Shown here piece by piece: positions 1 through 11,488 of a DNA stretch of 64,000 nt. The position numbers and the translations under genes are program-made. Under the pieces are notes generated by a model. That model was not told the origin of the DNA and searched no databases. It worked only from the letters and a program-made list of their open reading frames with translations. How positions within the stretch are numbered: position 1 is the first letter of the stretch; every line of letters begins with the position of its first letter. Source of the DNA: Lepidonotus clava (lineage: Eukaryota; Annelida; Polychaeta; Phyllodocida; Polynoidae). The DNA lies in the NCBI GenBank assembly GCA_936440205.1, contig OW387148.1, positions 24,731,961-24,795,960 of the forward strand, in the 5' to 3' direction.

Positions 1-555
1 ATACACCACTTTATCATGCTAGGCCTGCATATCATTATTTCGTCGTCATCAGTATAATTTACAAAAGGATCGTTCTTTTATTCAAAACTACGCATAAGTC
101 TTGTAACATATCATGATATAGTGCAATAACATTAATATCCATGAATATATAGACCCTTTCAGAATCGCGGTTTTAACAAATAATCGCCGATTGTAAGTGG
201 GTTCAGCAAAGAATTGTGATATCACCGATGAAATGTCTATATTATAGCAAAGTACTCAGATGTAAGAATCCAAAATTTATTCAGCGGGATATTGAAGAGG
301 AAATATTGCCCGTGAATTCTTTGGCCTTCGACCGCGCGCTTCTCCTATAGCTAGATGGATTCATAGGCAATATCACTTCTCAAATATTCCACATTCACGG
401 AACCATCGTCATCTCAACTAATATACCTAGACATAATTTTCCAAGGCCCTTTTATTACATACATCCAGTAAAATCTCAACTTCCGAGCTCTAGTGATTCA
501 TACAGCAGATGATGTATCTCTTTATGTACAGTTTATGGTTCTGGTCAAAGCCATC
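1..555. other. AT-rich intergenic DNA
   Basis: No ORF of recognisable content, RNA gene or repeat boundary seen on either strand. It is ordinary AT-rich spacer before the first GC-rich island. Confidence 0.6.
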
Positions 556-905
556 CTTCAACATAATAACCCACTCTAAATTCCCGGCTGGATTCCCTCA
601 GTTCGGCAGTGGCCGGTACCCCTGCCACCATGTTTATAGATGACCAGGGGCCCTGCCAACTACCTCTCCACCCGCGGTGGTGGGAAAAAGGGCACCTAGG
701 AACAATGCCATGGAGGACGGCCCTGTTGGCAAGGTCCGCCATGGAGCAGCTAATCACGTGACCGGTCATCTCCTCAGGTGAACCGGTGGTGCCCCCCTGC
801 GGGCAGGTGTGTTATGAAACATGGCCGGGATCCCAGGCGGAGTGTTAGGGGCCAGGGGGGAGGTGTTCACAGGGTCGGGCTGTCATGTAGGTCTGCCCAT
901 GTTTT
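556..905. promoter_or_regulatory. GC-rich island, candidate cis-regulatory element
   Basis: This is a sharp switch from AT-rich DNA to about 350 bp of GC-rich sequence. It holds an overlapping CACGTG E-box and GACCGGTCA palindrome near 756-768 and several GGCC/CCGG blocks. The short minus-strand ORF across it resembles no protein I know. The size and isolated GC-rich character match the other islands of this window, which I read as candidate enhancers or promoters. That role is inferred from composition and motifs only. Confidence 0.35.
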
Positions 906-1617
906 TAGCTGTTATTGTTGCTGTTGTTATAAAGAGGGAGGGTGGTGACATTGTTAACTTAAATGATTTTTCATAGGGCATGTTTCTAAACGTTTACTCT
1001 TGCTCCAGATGACTAACAAACGACCGAAAAAAGGGCTGTACTTATTTTTCTTTTTAATAAAAAGAAAAGGCCGATTGCTTATAATCAATTGATCTAGGCC
1101 CTATTTAATTCAAAAGACTATAAATTATTTTTCAAACAGAATCAACGACCTTGAATTAGTAGAAGGATTTATCTAGATTCCAATTGAAAATTGTATGGAT
1201 TACCTCATGACGCATAAAATCATTTTAAAATTAACGTTGCCGAGTAGTGATCTTTTTCAGGATGCAAATGTTAGTTTACTGCATGAAGCCAGGATATACG
1301 GGAGTATATTTGGGAAAAGGTACATATTGACATAATTTATTGGGCCACCCTGTGGCCACTAGTTTTGGAGGTTTGTTCATATTATGAAATAATTATTTAA
1401 CATGCAGCTAAAGGTTATGTTTTATAATGTTTCTGAAGTCCCAGGGATTCTTCTACTCTTTGTTTTATCATTCTACGATATTTAGTTCCTTCACAATCTT
1501 ATGTACAATATAGGCCATTATGGTCAATTTGGGCCAAATCTGGCAGTATCTGGCAGAAATTGACTCTTTGTTACATTAATCATGTAATATATGGGGGAAA
1601 AAACTATTTTCTTATAG
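906..1617. other. AT-rich intergenic DNA
   Basis: No gene or repeat recognised. An isolated octamer ATGCAAAT lies at 1262-1269. Confidence 0.55.
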
Positions 1618-1620
1618 TTA

Positions 1621-1820
1621 AGCCCTGTTTCCACCAGCCGATTTTACTACAGATTTGTTGGTAATTTATTACTTTTAACTAGTATTATAACAAAATTATA
1701 CCATTTGAAAGAGAATTAAAAACCATTTTCTAATGGTATTTTAACATGTTCGTGATTAACCAATATACCCACTGCCGATTTTTGAAATCGGTAGTAAAAT
1801 CGGCTGGTGGAAACAGGGCT
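1621..1820. mobile_element. PIF/Harbinger-type MITE, 200 bp
   Basis: The ends are inverted repeats of about 30 bp with no mismatch: the left end begins AGCCCTGTTTCCACCAGCCG and the right end is its reverse complement, continuing through GATTTTACTAC. A TTA trinucleotide directly flanks both sides (1618-1620 and 1821-1823), the TWA target-site duplication of the PIF/Harbinger superfamily. There is no coding capacity, so it is non-autonomous. The perfect terminal repeats suggest a fairly recent insertion. Three further elements in this window have the same AG(C/G)CC termini and TTA/TAA duplications. Confidence 0.8.
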
Positions 1821-1823
1821 TTA

Positions 1824-3960
1824 TTTTGTGAACAATTTTGACTTACATGAAATTTTCTAAAGATTCTCATGAAATTTATTAAAAAATCAAAATTTTCATG
1901 AGCAATGCATCATGGGAAAATCAAAATTGAACGTTTTTAGAAGAATTTCTTCACATAATTTAGGTTAGCGAGTTACCATGGTTACAGTAAAAAGAATTCA
2001 AAAATGAAAAGAACATTTGTTCATTGTAGAAAATGTTTTTATCTTCTCAAAACTGAAAACAGTGAGTGCAACAAGCACTCCTATCAAAAGTTATGGCACT
2101 TTTAATATTCTCAGTAATTAGAAAACTTAATTTCTTGATAAACATAAGAAACTTTAAGTTGCCATAACATGGAAGTAACAACACCAATTGGGAATAAGGG
2201 GTTCTCAATGTACAAGAGGTGGGGCGGTTCATACACATTCATCTCAGGTTCTATCAGGAATATTTAAAAATGGTTTGCAGCATTTGAAAGAGTAGGTTCT
2301 CTACAATAAGAATATTGCTGACACATTTCCCTATGTGTCATGTGATTTTGTGACCTGTTTAATTTGCAATAGGTACCATTACGTGTATATGATTAACCAA
2401 AGTACATAATTATAAGCCCATGTATAATTTTATCAACTTAATACAATGCATGTGTATTGTAACCATCTAAATTTGAGGTTGCAGTTTCTTTTCCGGAACT
2501 ACGATCAATTCCTCATCTCTTTTTTTCACGACAATATAATATTTTTTCAAAGCAAACCATGCAGCTATGATATGCGGCACTCTGAAAACATTATCTACAA
2601 CCATCTCAAGGTATGTACATATTTTAACTTGCACACCAGGGGATTAGGACCTTTTAACCCGAATAGAGAGGACTTTATTATTCTAAGTGCACACATGCAG
2701 CGACACCCCAGAGATAAGTAATCTAGAATACCTGCCCTCGGGTCTTCTCTATAATAACTGCAGGCCTCCTATGTCTATAAGTTTATACAAAGGATGATTA
2801 TGTTTTGGTCAGGTAATCGACAAATATATATATCTCATGCCGCTGTGCATGCATAGCGGCATGAGCCATATATTTTCTAAGTGTTCATTGAATAAAAAAT
2901 TATCAGGGTTTCTCGTGGCCTTCAGACGGTTCTTCAGACGGTTATATGCAGAGTTACACTGGAATATTGTATAGAAATAGAGGTTGCACCCATGGGTTTC
3001 TTTTTTGTGTAGTAATGAAAGCACCGTCACTCCCTTTAGTAGAATCGATATTTGAGTACTTCTCAGGAATTAAGGTGCAGCCTAATAAAAGAGTGATATT
3101 AAGATTGCTACAAAATCAACACTGTGTAATTGGGGTATACTCACCAATATTTACTATCAATGAACATTAATATTAGCTATATTTGCCAAGTAACTTTACT
3201 GTTAAAAAGAATTGAGGAATTTCATTGTTTTTGTTTTTTTCATATGTTAATTCCTCAGCATGCTATTCCAAAAGTGCCAGTCTTGGTATACAGTGTACAT
3301 GCGTGGGTACTATCAGATAAATTGATCTGTGGTGACATTTTTAGAATGTTTTTATTGACGTATTGGTTAACATGCTCAACTATATGTTGTCTTCTTGTGT
3401 TAATAATAAGACACCGCACATCTGAAGCAAAATCTACATGTGTAAACCTGTATTAATGGAATAAGACTTTGAGTGACTCCAAGTTCTAAAAGTGCATTGT
3501 CTAGTCGTTCTTTGACTTAGGCTGCATTAGGTAGATTACATTTGATATCGAAAACTGTGAAAGGAATAGAAATCTGTAAGGTGTCTTTAAAGTTCTATTA
3601 ATTAAACGTAACTTTTGAATGTGGTCCATTGTCCTGTGTATAATAGGCTGCGTCAGCTGAAGTTAGAATAATACATGCAAAATTATAAATTTGCTAATAG
3701 AGAACCAGCATATGCCAATTATCAACATGTGATATCCACAGGATTGTGGATGCATTCACATACAAAAAAAAACATACGAAGAGCTGATTGGTATAGCCTA
3801 ATACCAACTTTGTAGCTGAGTACGCATGCGCACATCCTGGAGAAGGCAGGTACCTTAAGTAAAATGCCTGGTGGTGATATGACCCTAACCACTCAACAGC
3901 AGGCTGATTGATCGTCCATTTGTTTTACTTTGTGTGTATTTCTAACCCCTATTTGTTTTA
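1824..3960. other. AT-rich intergenic DNA with small inverted repeats
   Basis: No recognisable gene. It holds a loose AT-rich hairpin near 1867-1905 (CTCATGAAA paired with TTTCATGAG), a strong GC-containing hairpin at 2834-2865 (separate entry) and a duplicated TTCAGACGGTT near 2922-2942. Short ORFs here have no recognisable domain and biased, repeat-like composition. Confidence 0.5.
2834..2865. other. Perfect 11-bp stem hairpin
   Basis: CTCATGCCGCT (2834-2844) is followed by a ten-base loop GTGCATGCAT and the exact reverse complement AGCGGCATGAG (2855-2865). Flanking ATATAT-rich arms pair further with a small bulge. It could form a cruciform or an RNA hairpin. It is too short on its own to call a microRNA precursor. 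Confidence 0.5.
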
Positions 3961-3964
3961 GTCG

Positions 3965-4935
3965 TCAGGCCGGTCTCACAACGCTGCCACTGTTAGCCAC
4001 CTCCACCCCCCAGAGCCCCCAACCCACTCCCCAACCCCCACTCCCTACCCAACCCACCCCTTCTTTATTTCCCAGTCCCTACTTCGGTTCTCACGCTGCT
4101 TCAACAGTCCATCATTCATCCTATCCTATTTGTCTTTTCAACGCGCGCCACGATTATTGCCGACTTTTTCGCGGCCAAAGCCCATTTTCTTCCAGCGCCA
4201 GCGCCTTGGGCTAATTTGCATATGGCTGCCACCAGCGCCGCTCGGCGGGACGGCGGGGAACTGGGCTGCCCGCTCCGCCGACAGGGGTCCCTAACGACCG
4301 GCGAGCCCCCGGAGTCACATGCAAACTAGAAATTAGCCAATTATTTGATGAGGGGGCCCGGCTATTGTTTCAGCCCGATATTGATGTCAAACGCCAGCCG
4401 CCGACGGGTGATAGATGCAAGTGCGCATGCGTTAGAGCCATTTCCGGCGCGGTCGGGAACGCACATTGGGAAGTAGGCGCGCGATTCCTGCTTACGGGAT
4501 GATGAGGGGAGGAGGTGATGGGGAAAGGGGTGGGACGGGTGCTGCCTGCAAACTTGCGTTTTAGCGGCGTGCAGGCAGTTGGTGGGGCGATGGTAATGTA
4601 GGTGGTTCTGGTAGACTGCCATGCCAGCATGGGATATTGGCGTTGGTTAACGATGGGTTGGGGGGCGGGGGATGGTATGGTGGTAGGTGAGGAGGGGGGA
4701 GGTGGTGGTGAGGCAGGACATCACCATATATCATTCTAAGTACCTCCACTGGCGCCGCAGCCTTGTCGACAACACTCCCAAGTCACCCCCTACAGCTACT
4801 GATCAGCCCCAGCCACCGACTCGGGAGAGCTGCCAACTTGTTCTCTGTGCCACACCATGCACACTAGTCTCACACTCCCCCCTGCCAAGGAAAGTATGTG
4901 TCCAAAGCGGGAGGGGGGGGGGGCTGGCTTGCCCT
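3965..4935. promoter_or_regulatory. Long GC-rich block, candidate regulatory cluster
   Basis: About 1 kb of GC-rich, CpG-containing DNA without a credible ORF. The densest part (4139-4345) has an octamer ATTTGCAT at 4214-4221, a reverse-octamer-like ATGCAAAC near 4319, ATTAGCCAATTA homeodomain/CCAAT-like sequence, and a SOX-like ATTGTTT near 4366. Proline- and histidine-rich translations on both strands reflect C-rich composition. I read it as one or two enhancers. Function is inferred. Confidence 0.35.
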
Positions 4936-5744
4936 CAGGAAAAACAGACAATATTGAGATAATTCCCATTCCCCCTTTTCGCGTCTGCGTTTCTGAAAGT
5001 AATATAATCATACATTTTAGTAATTTGTTTTTACATATAGATGATCGTATCTGGGTATCCTGCTGTGAAGATTGCAGAGAGAAACCTGACATCATCGCCT
5101 TTTTGACGGGAATAATGTCTTGAGAACTTACAGTTGTTTTGCTTTGTAATGTAGTAATTTCTAAAGAAAAAAGCTTGCATTCAGAATTTTCAGAAAAAAA
5201 ATCTGAAAGATATGGCTGCTAATGACATCTCATATTGCTAAGAACATAATTTCCATGTAGGCCTACTGTTTTCTTTGAGCGCTCTATGGGTAAGAGAGGT
5301 TGTGAATGTAAATATGTTTTTTTTTTAAAGTATGTCGCACAATATCACAATAAATTATAGGCCTATATGCAATTATGTAGTTTGATATAGTAGGCTATTT
5401 CGTCAATCCTTAATTTACACCGATCTGAACCACAGAGTTACAATAGGTGATCACGGACCAATAACTTAACCTGATCCCTTCAAGTAGGCTATATCAAAAT
5501 TCGATGATCTGTACATACATGTCTTTTTGAGCTTTGTCAAAATTACCCATGGAACACCGAAGCATCACGAAGCAATCATATCGCAATGTCTGTAAAAGTG
5601 AAACACCAACACAGCAAAATTAGCTTGCTAGTATAAGAATCTTAGGTTAGTCCTTATTCGGTAACGAGTACTTTTTTTTATTAACTATGCAAAATGTAGA
5701 GGGATATGTGTTTTTTGTCGGTATATTTCTTGCAGGGGCATAAC
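4936..5744. other. AT-rich intergenic DNA
   Basis: No gene seen. Two copies of the palindrome TAGGCCTA lie at 5258-5265 and 5358-5365. Confidence 0.55.
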
Positions 5745-6190
5745 AGGACGTTGTCCGTACATTGTCTGTGGTCGCACGGGGACCCTTCTAACATGTTCGG
5801 TCGCCATGTTGACCCGTCGTGACCCGCCCTCATTTGCATAGACGCGCCCAGAGCAGCCACGTGATGTCGGCGCGCGAGCAATCAGCGGCCGAGAATAAGG
5901 TCACGTGGTGGTCACCGACGGCATGATGGAATGTCCCCTGTGAGACAAGGGTCGGCTCAGAAGTGGAGCACAGGAACACCGGACGCCACTCTCTGCTAAT
6001 GAATTTGCATATATATGCCACAGTGAACGCCCAGTCATCCACTCTCCCAACACATGTTTCATATGCATGTACCTGATTAATATGAGTCTCCAAACGGACA
6101 CAAGCGGTGCTTGGAGAGTGAAGTCGTAATTAGCAGAGGGATGAACGACGCATGCGCACGAGGGGCCAGGTAGGTACTCCCTGAGGATCC
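5745..6190. promoter_or_regulatory. GC-rich island with paired E-boxes and octamers
   Basis: A GC-rich island holding two CACGTG sites about 45 bp apart (near 5859 and 5904) and two ATTTGCAT octamers (5832-5839 and 6003-6010). It leads directly into the DR5 half-site array at 6233. No ORF with recognisable content crosses it. The motif set suggests a developmental enhancer, which is inference. Confidence 0.4.
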
Positions 6191-6232
6191 CCGTTTAATG
6201 GCGACCTCAATGAAATCTAAGTTTTATGGAAA

Positions 6233-6260
6233 GGGTCAGGACAAGGTCAGGGAAAGGTCA
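6233..6260 (+). promoter_or_regulatory. Triple DR5 nuclear-receptor half-site array (RARE-like)
   Basis: Three hexamers on one strand are spaced exactly 11 bp start to start: GGGTCA (6233-6238), AGGTCA (6244-6249) and AGGTCA (6255-6260). This makes two overlapping direct repeats with 5-bp spacers, the classical arrangement bound by RAR/RXR heterodimers. A further AGGTTCA (about 6296) and AGGTCA (6322-6327) follow. RAR is known from deuterostomes and lophotrochozoans. Binding in this organism is inferred from sequence alone. Confidence 0.5.
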
Positions 6261-6439
6261 GGGAGACGCAATAAAACGATCAAAGCCGAACTGCGAGGTT
6301 CAGGATTTAGTTTTCCCCCTCAGGTCATGTTCCTGTTAAGCAAAACAGAAATCTTTGTAGCCAAGACCGTTGATCCTTATGTTTGGAAAACTAGAAATAA
6401 ATTGACGGAATTGCCGAAGATACCTTATGGGATATGATA

Positions 6440-7380
6440 GGCATATATGTATTGGTCAAACATGATGGTTTCATTTCCATTTACAAATAACATAATATAG
6501 CCATATTTATCCAAATAATTATGTGAATATGTACCTATGTAAAAGTGCACAAAGACATACAAAGATTGAAAAGCTTTGCTTGAAAAGATACACTTACTAA
6601 GGCACTTTGGAACAATGATATTACAAAAGTATCAATGCATGTGCACTATTGACATATATAAGTTTATAAGCATGCGCTAAGGGTTAAACATATGAAGATG
6701 TGCAACAATAATTTTTATGACATGCCGATATCTATAGACTATCATGATGATCCGACAGTAGGAACTTTCATCAAGCGCAGACCACGCGGTTAACGTTTTC
6801 TATAGCGCTGAACATATCCTGAACGCTTTTTATGTATGAATATTTAAATGGCCATTTTAGGACTATGTACACTGAGTTCTCCATATGTAAAACAGGTACA
6901 GAAACCCTCAAATGGATCCAACTGTTCATCCACATTATGGACTTTGTTGAATATTTTTTTATTGTCCAGAGGGTATCTTTCAACAGTTCCTCGTTATTCA
7001 TGACGCCCTTTGGAAATGTTGACACTCGCAAATCACTCTATACACGGAATGTGCCTCTCAACACTCAGAGCAAACAAGTGTGCATATGAGGCTCTTTTCA
7101 ACTTCCAGCAGAATGTGACGACGATTATGACACTACTACATCATGTCTGCGACACATATGAAATTCCTGCCCAACGCATTTGAAGGTAAAAGCTATCCCA
7201 GACGAAAGCCCATGAATTATTGAGACCCCAGTCCAGGATTCTCGAACCAAACCCTGTCCAGCGATTGTCCAGGGCTATGCCCTCTGCTACAATGCTCAAT
7301 CTCACACCCCATTGCTTCTCTCTGTGACCATGTAATATTTTTGATTTATGCTATATAAAGCCATAAATGGTTCAACAGTT
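6440..7380. other. AT-rich intergenic DNA
   Basis: No recognisable gene. Two overlapping opposite-strand ORFs of about 85 codons at 6771-7089 have no domain I recognise and are most likely chance. Confidence 0.5.
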
Positions 7381-7720
7381 GACCAGAGAAAGAGGTTAAA
7401 ACCGCAGTGGGGGGTTCGAGTGGATCATCACTGTAGGGCCTAAATGGCCTAAATGGGCCCAATTGACCCCACTTCCGGTGAGATATGCGCAGTGCGGGTG
7501 CGCGGTATACCGGTATAGAGGGCCATATATCACGTTGGTAGGTGTATACGGCGGGGTAGCCCTGATGCGGCAGCTGTGGCAGTGCATTAGGAGAGCCCCA
7601 CGTTTTCGTCATGCGGCCTGCGATGAGATGACATATTGGCTGACGAGACCATGTGGTCTTCGACATTTGAATATGAAGCTTTCACGGTGCGAACTTTTTA
7701 ATGGGTGCTATTCTCCACCT
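7381..7720. promoter_or_regulatory. GC-rich island, weak
   Basis: Moderately GC-rich block with GGGCCTAAATGGCCTAAATG-type short direct repeats near 7436-7458 and CGGTATACCGGTATAG-type palindromes near 7502-7516. No credible coding sequence. A regulatory role is only a possibility. Confidence 0.25.
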
Positions 7721-8149
7721 AAATAAACATGCACTTTTTACGGTCCGCACTCTTGAATAGATGAATAACAGTCATTTCAATGTGTGTACCTTTTATGTTT
7801 AGCCATTCCCCGCCCAACCAACCCAAACGGACTAAACATGAGTATAGCATATCCTTGCATAGAATATAACTAATTCAGGACTGCACATTTCACAACAAAA
7901 AATATCACAATTGTCATCCATTTCTCACTATGCAGGAAAACTTGGTAATGCATGTACAATTGAAATATTTCAGAAGAAAAGAAGCAATTGACTATAAATT
8001 GCAAAAGACAAATATACTCGCCCAGATATTACATAATTGAGCTAAGTATAAAATCATATTCTACACGTTCTGCGATGAATACTGCAATTTCCAGGTCTCT
8101 AAAAGGGAGACACCGTTCATTGATTATGCAAATTTGTGATCAGGCCTAT

Positions 8150-8470
8150 CATCCGTCCAGTGTAAACTCGCCTGGCACAGCGAAGTTTCCGCATATTTCG
8201 CTTGTAGCCGGTGGCACAAGAGGTCATCGGGAAACTACTGCCAGGAACCAGTCAGAGGCCCCCAGCAGTGGTCACGTGGGGTGAGTGATAAATGGGGTAA
8301 TCGGCCTAATGGAGGGTGAAGTACTGACCCCTGATGACCACTCACTGACCATTTCATGGACCCTCTGTGGTCATCAGCGCCTGTGCTGGTCAGTCTCCAT
8401 GCATGTACCAGCTCCCCAATATAATTTGTGGCATATTTTGACCTCACCAGGGCTGCCCATGCAGAGAGGA
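8150..8470. promoter_or_regulatory. GC-rich island, candidate regulatory element
   Basis: GC-rich block with a CACGTG near 8275 and repeated TGACCA/TGGTCA half-sites between 8335 and 8390. An octamer ATGCAAAT lies just upstream at 8126-8133. The 149-codon plus-strand ORF through it has no recognisable domain and runs into AT-rich DNA. Confidence 0.3.
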
Positions 8471-9329
8471 TGGATGTTTTTCAGTGAACCTATAGTAGAA
8501 GGTGTTTTTGTTCGAGATGATCATACATACTGGAATCACATAATTGATGTCAAGGATGTTTCTTTTTTTTACATTGCAGAAAATCAATATGTGACAAAAA
8601 ATAGGGCCCCCAGCTCTTCCCAGAATCTTCCACTGCATGGTGTGCATCTGCACAAACTTCTGCATATGTGTATGCATGGTTTACCCAACATTTTCTCACC
8701 CATGCAGCTGAACACATTAGTTGGGACATTCTAGTTGTGTAAAACAGATAAACTATACATGAAGATTTTGATTCAACAAACAACCAGATTTGTTTTGATC
8801 AGAAGATAAAAGAAAAACACAGAAAGTTAATTATTTGGGTACCAAAGAATAGTGCCAATAGGCAGAGCCTAACACCTGTCCAATTAGAAACATCAGTAAG
8901 AACAAAGATGGACAATGGAACAGTATACTTTTATAGATGGACCATGACCCATGAACTCTGAGGATATGATTACTATGGCTTCTAACTCAGCCCCCATAAC
9001 TCATGTATACGTCTCACCTGCTGACCCCATACCCTCTAGGAGTAGCATGCCCACACCCAAACAGGCTGATTTATTTATATACAGTCTTGATATGCATACA
9101 CAGTGTCCAGACTGGTCGCAAGGAATAGGTAGATGTATGGATGGCTTGAGCTTCAAGTATATTATGTTTATGTTTTACACATACCAAAAGTGCGTTTGCA
9201 ATTTGCCACTGATATACTTTCGGTTTTTGCGATGCATAATCAGGGTATTGGCAATAACATTTACAAACATGATTGTTGTTAAACATTCTTGGTGATTATA
9301 TATAATAATAATCTTCTATGGCCCGTTGT
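8471..9329. other. AT-rich intergenic DNA
   Basis: No gene or repeat recognised. Short ORFs are compositionally unconvincing. Confidence 0.5.
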
Positions 9330-9983
9330 ATAATGGGTGTCACTGTTGCAATCATGGGCATGAACTCTCTAGATGGCGCTACCCTTGTCTCATAGTTACT
9401 TATAATACTATAAGGGTAGGAACCTAAAACTGTACCCTGCAGTTTGCACTGACATATATTTTGGATTTATGACTAAACAATATGATTTTTGCAAAATTAA
9501 CAATGGTTTGTATTTCAGACAAATGATATAAACCAATTGGCTGTCATATTTTATTGATATTTATGCTCAATAAATGGCAATTGACAATTTTATTGAAATA
9601 AATGAAACTGCACCCAGCATAGCAGCATACCATATATGGCAATGCCCTTATTTGGAAAGGACTTTTTGAATGGAGGTCACATGACCAACCACATAGGGTA
9701 ATGTGCATATATGCCAATTGGTAATTATAGGCAATGTACAATTGTAATTATAACTCCCCTGCATGTTAAAACCTATGTTTGACCATAGTTTTCTAGTTGT
9801 ATAATATGCATTACTAGTTCCTTCAAACAGGTTAATTAGGACATGGGAGGATAGGGGAATCCCCTGTCATCACAAAGTTAGTTACGCAAGAGGCCCGCAG
9901 ATGGGGTTCTTAACAAAAGACTTCATGGTTTACATAAAACAGTACCCTCATACAACCTAGGCATTTGTGCCCCTAACATCACA

Positions 9984-10055
9984 GTAGCCAGTGGCCTAGT
10001 GGCTAAGGTGCATGACTTAGAATCTGGAGGTTGGAGGTTCAAATCCCTGATGTTC
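9984..10055 (+). other. tRNA-like segment (pol III promoter-like), probable pseudogene or SINE head
   Basis: An A-box match TGGCCTAGTGG (9992-10002) and an exact B-box GGTTCAAATCC (10036-10046) are spaced as in a tRNA. The acceptor ends do not pair and the T-stem is mismatched, so a working tRNA is unlikely. It is the left member of an inverted pair inside the 9330-10855 palindrome. Confidence 0.5.
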
Positions 10056-10251
10056 GTCTTATTAGTTATTTTTCAATTTCTATCATTTTAACCATTTATA
10101 TTACATGATTCATACCCTAAGAAACATACACATGTATGAATTACCCTGGGATACTTACATATATAAATTATAGCTTTATTAGTTCTGTTTTATATTTTAG
10201 AAGAATATATATTCCTAAAATGACTTTGTAAAATTAAAAGTTCTTGACTAG

Positions 10252-10328
10252 CCATAGGTGGGACTTGAACCACCAACTTTCAGATTTGAAGCTCTATATA
10301 AGCTCTAGCCACTGGGCTAGTTTGACTC
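10252..10328 (-). other. tRNA-like segment, reverse strand
   Basis: On the minus strand an A-box TAGCCCAGTGG (10309-10319) is followed by a B-box GGTTCAAGTCC (10261-10271). The T-arm is nearly complete but the acceptor stem is not convincing. It mirrors the plus-strand segment at 9984-10055 about 200 bp away, so both probably derive from one tRNA-related sequence within the palindrome. Confidence 0.5.
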
Positions 10329-10934
10329 ATAGTAATGGAGGGTGTTCTTGAATGGCATGACCATGTAGCTTCTAACTTGCTACTTGGGATTACTTTCCAG
10401 AATTTAAGAAGTTTAGGAAACCCCTTTAGCACTATAAATAACCAACCAACCCAGTCAATGAGTTGCATTCTGACCAGTAAGGAGGCACTGAAGGGGGAAA
10501 GTATACATACAGCTACATTTACCTGTAAAATAGGCCACACAATAATACAAAACAAACTGTAATATTATGATTTATTTCAATACAATTGCAAATTAGACTA
10601 ATATGATAAGTTAGATATGTTTTTCCTATTTAAATTACAAATGAATCTGGGTCATTTACTGTGGTATTGTGTGAATCCTATGAGTCTGCTGGTCATCAGC
10701 TTATAGGTTTTGACAGGCACCAGCTAAAATCAAAATGGTGAGTGTGCTACCCTGTCTATTCTTATACTTATAATCAGGAACCCTGGTTCCATCTAGAGGG
10801 TTCATGCCCGTGGTTGCAATAACTTGCATCCACAGTTGCTGCATGCTGTTGTGATGTCCCTGTAATGAGAGGTTTTGTTGTATGCTTTGCAGCTTTTCTA
10901 TTTGTTTTATTTTAATACTGTTAATTCCAAATTA

Positions 10935-11236
10935 AGCCCATATTCTACTATGCGGTGGGGGATCATTTGCGGTGCTCTTTTTCGCCACCGCAAATAATTT
11001 ACATTTCAGATACCAACATGTTGATATCCCCCACCACAAGCATTCCATAGAAAACCTATTTAGAATCATTTGCAGTGTTATTTGCGTTGGGTCAATGCGA
11101 GTAACACTGCAAGTATTGAAGTAACACCGCAGGTAAATTTCTATGTTCCATCTTGGATACTGTGCGGTGTTTGCAAATCTGAAGAGAAAATAATGTCGTA
11201 AATACAAGTAAAAAACCGCATAGTGGAATATAGGCT
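10935..11236. mobile_element. PIF/Harbinger-type MITE, 302 bp
   Basis: Inverted ends: left AGCCCATATTCTACTATGCG, right (reverse complement) AGCCTATATTCCACTATGCG, with 2 differences over these first 20 bp. TTA flanks both sides (10932-10934 and 11237-11239). The interior carries further GCGGTG and CACCGC blocks in both orientations. It has no coding capacity. It belongs with the other TWA-flanked AGCCC elements of this window and lies just 190 bp upstream of the LINE. Confidence 0.75.
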
Positions 11237-11488
11237 TTAGGATGGAGGCAATGCTTGGTAAAAGTGTGAAGGCACACAAAAGGTTCTAAAGGGCTAAAAT
11301 TTTGTGTTGGAAAATCATTGCGATTATGTCTCTTTTGAACAAGAATTGTTTTAATCTCTTTCAACAGGGATGGTTTTCATTATACTATGGGCATGGCAGT
11401 CAATGTGACTAGACTGCATGTATAATCTTTTTTTTTTTTTTTTTTTTTTCTTTTTTCTTTCCGCCTCCCTTCATTCATTTGAGTTATA

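Larger units (their letters stand above)
9330..10855. repeat. Imperfect long inverted repeat (foldback-like)
   Basis: The outer arms match in inverted orientation. GTTGCAA(T/C)CA(T/C)GGGCATGAAC near 9347-9372, followed by TCTAGATGG, reappears reverse-complemented near 10790-10822. An inner pair, ATTTTATTGAAATAAAT near 9588-9604, matches reverse-complemented sequence near 10568-10590. A still more internal pair consists of tRNA-like segments in opposite orientation (separate entries). The arms are interrupted by unequal spacers, so this is an old palindrome or foldback transposon. No transposase is visible. An assembly artefact is unlikely because the arms have diverged. Confidence 0.5.

Noticed and set aside
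6198-6437. 79-codon ORF over the DR5 array
   Set aside because: The repeated AGGTCAGG half-sites themselves encode the KGQDKVRERSG stretch. No homologous domain seen.
8285-8734. 149-codon plus-strand ORF
   Set aside because: No domain, His/Met-rich tail from ATG/CAT-rich DNA, no splice or promoter context.
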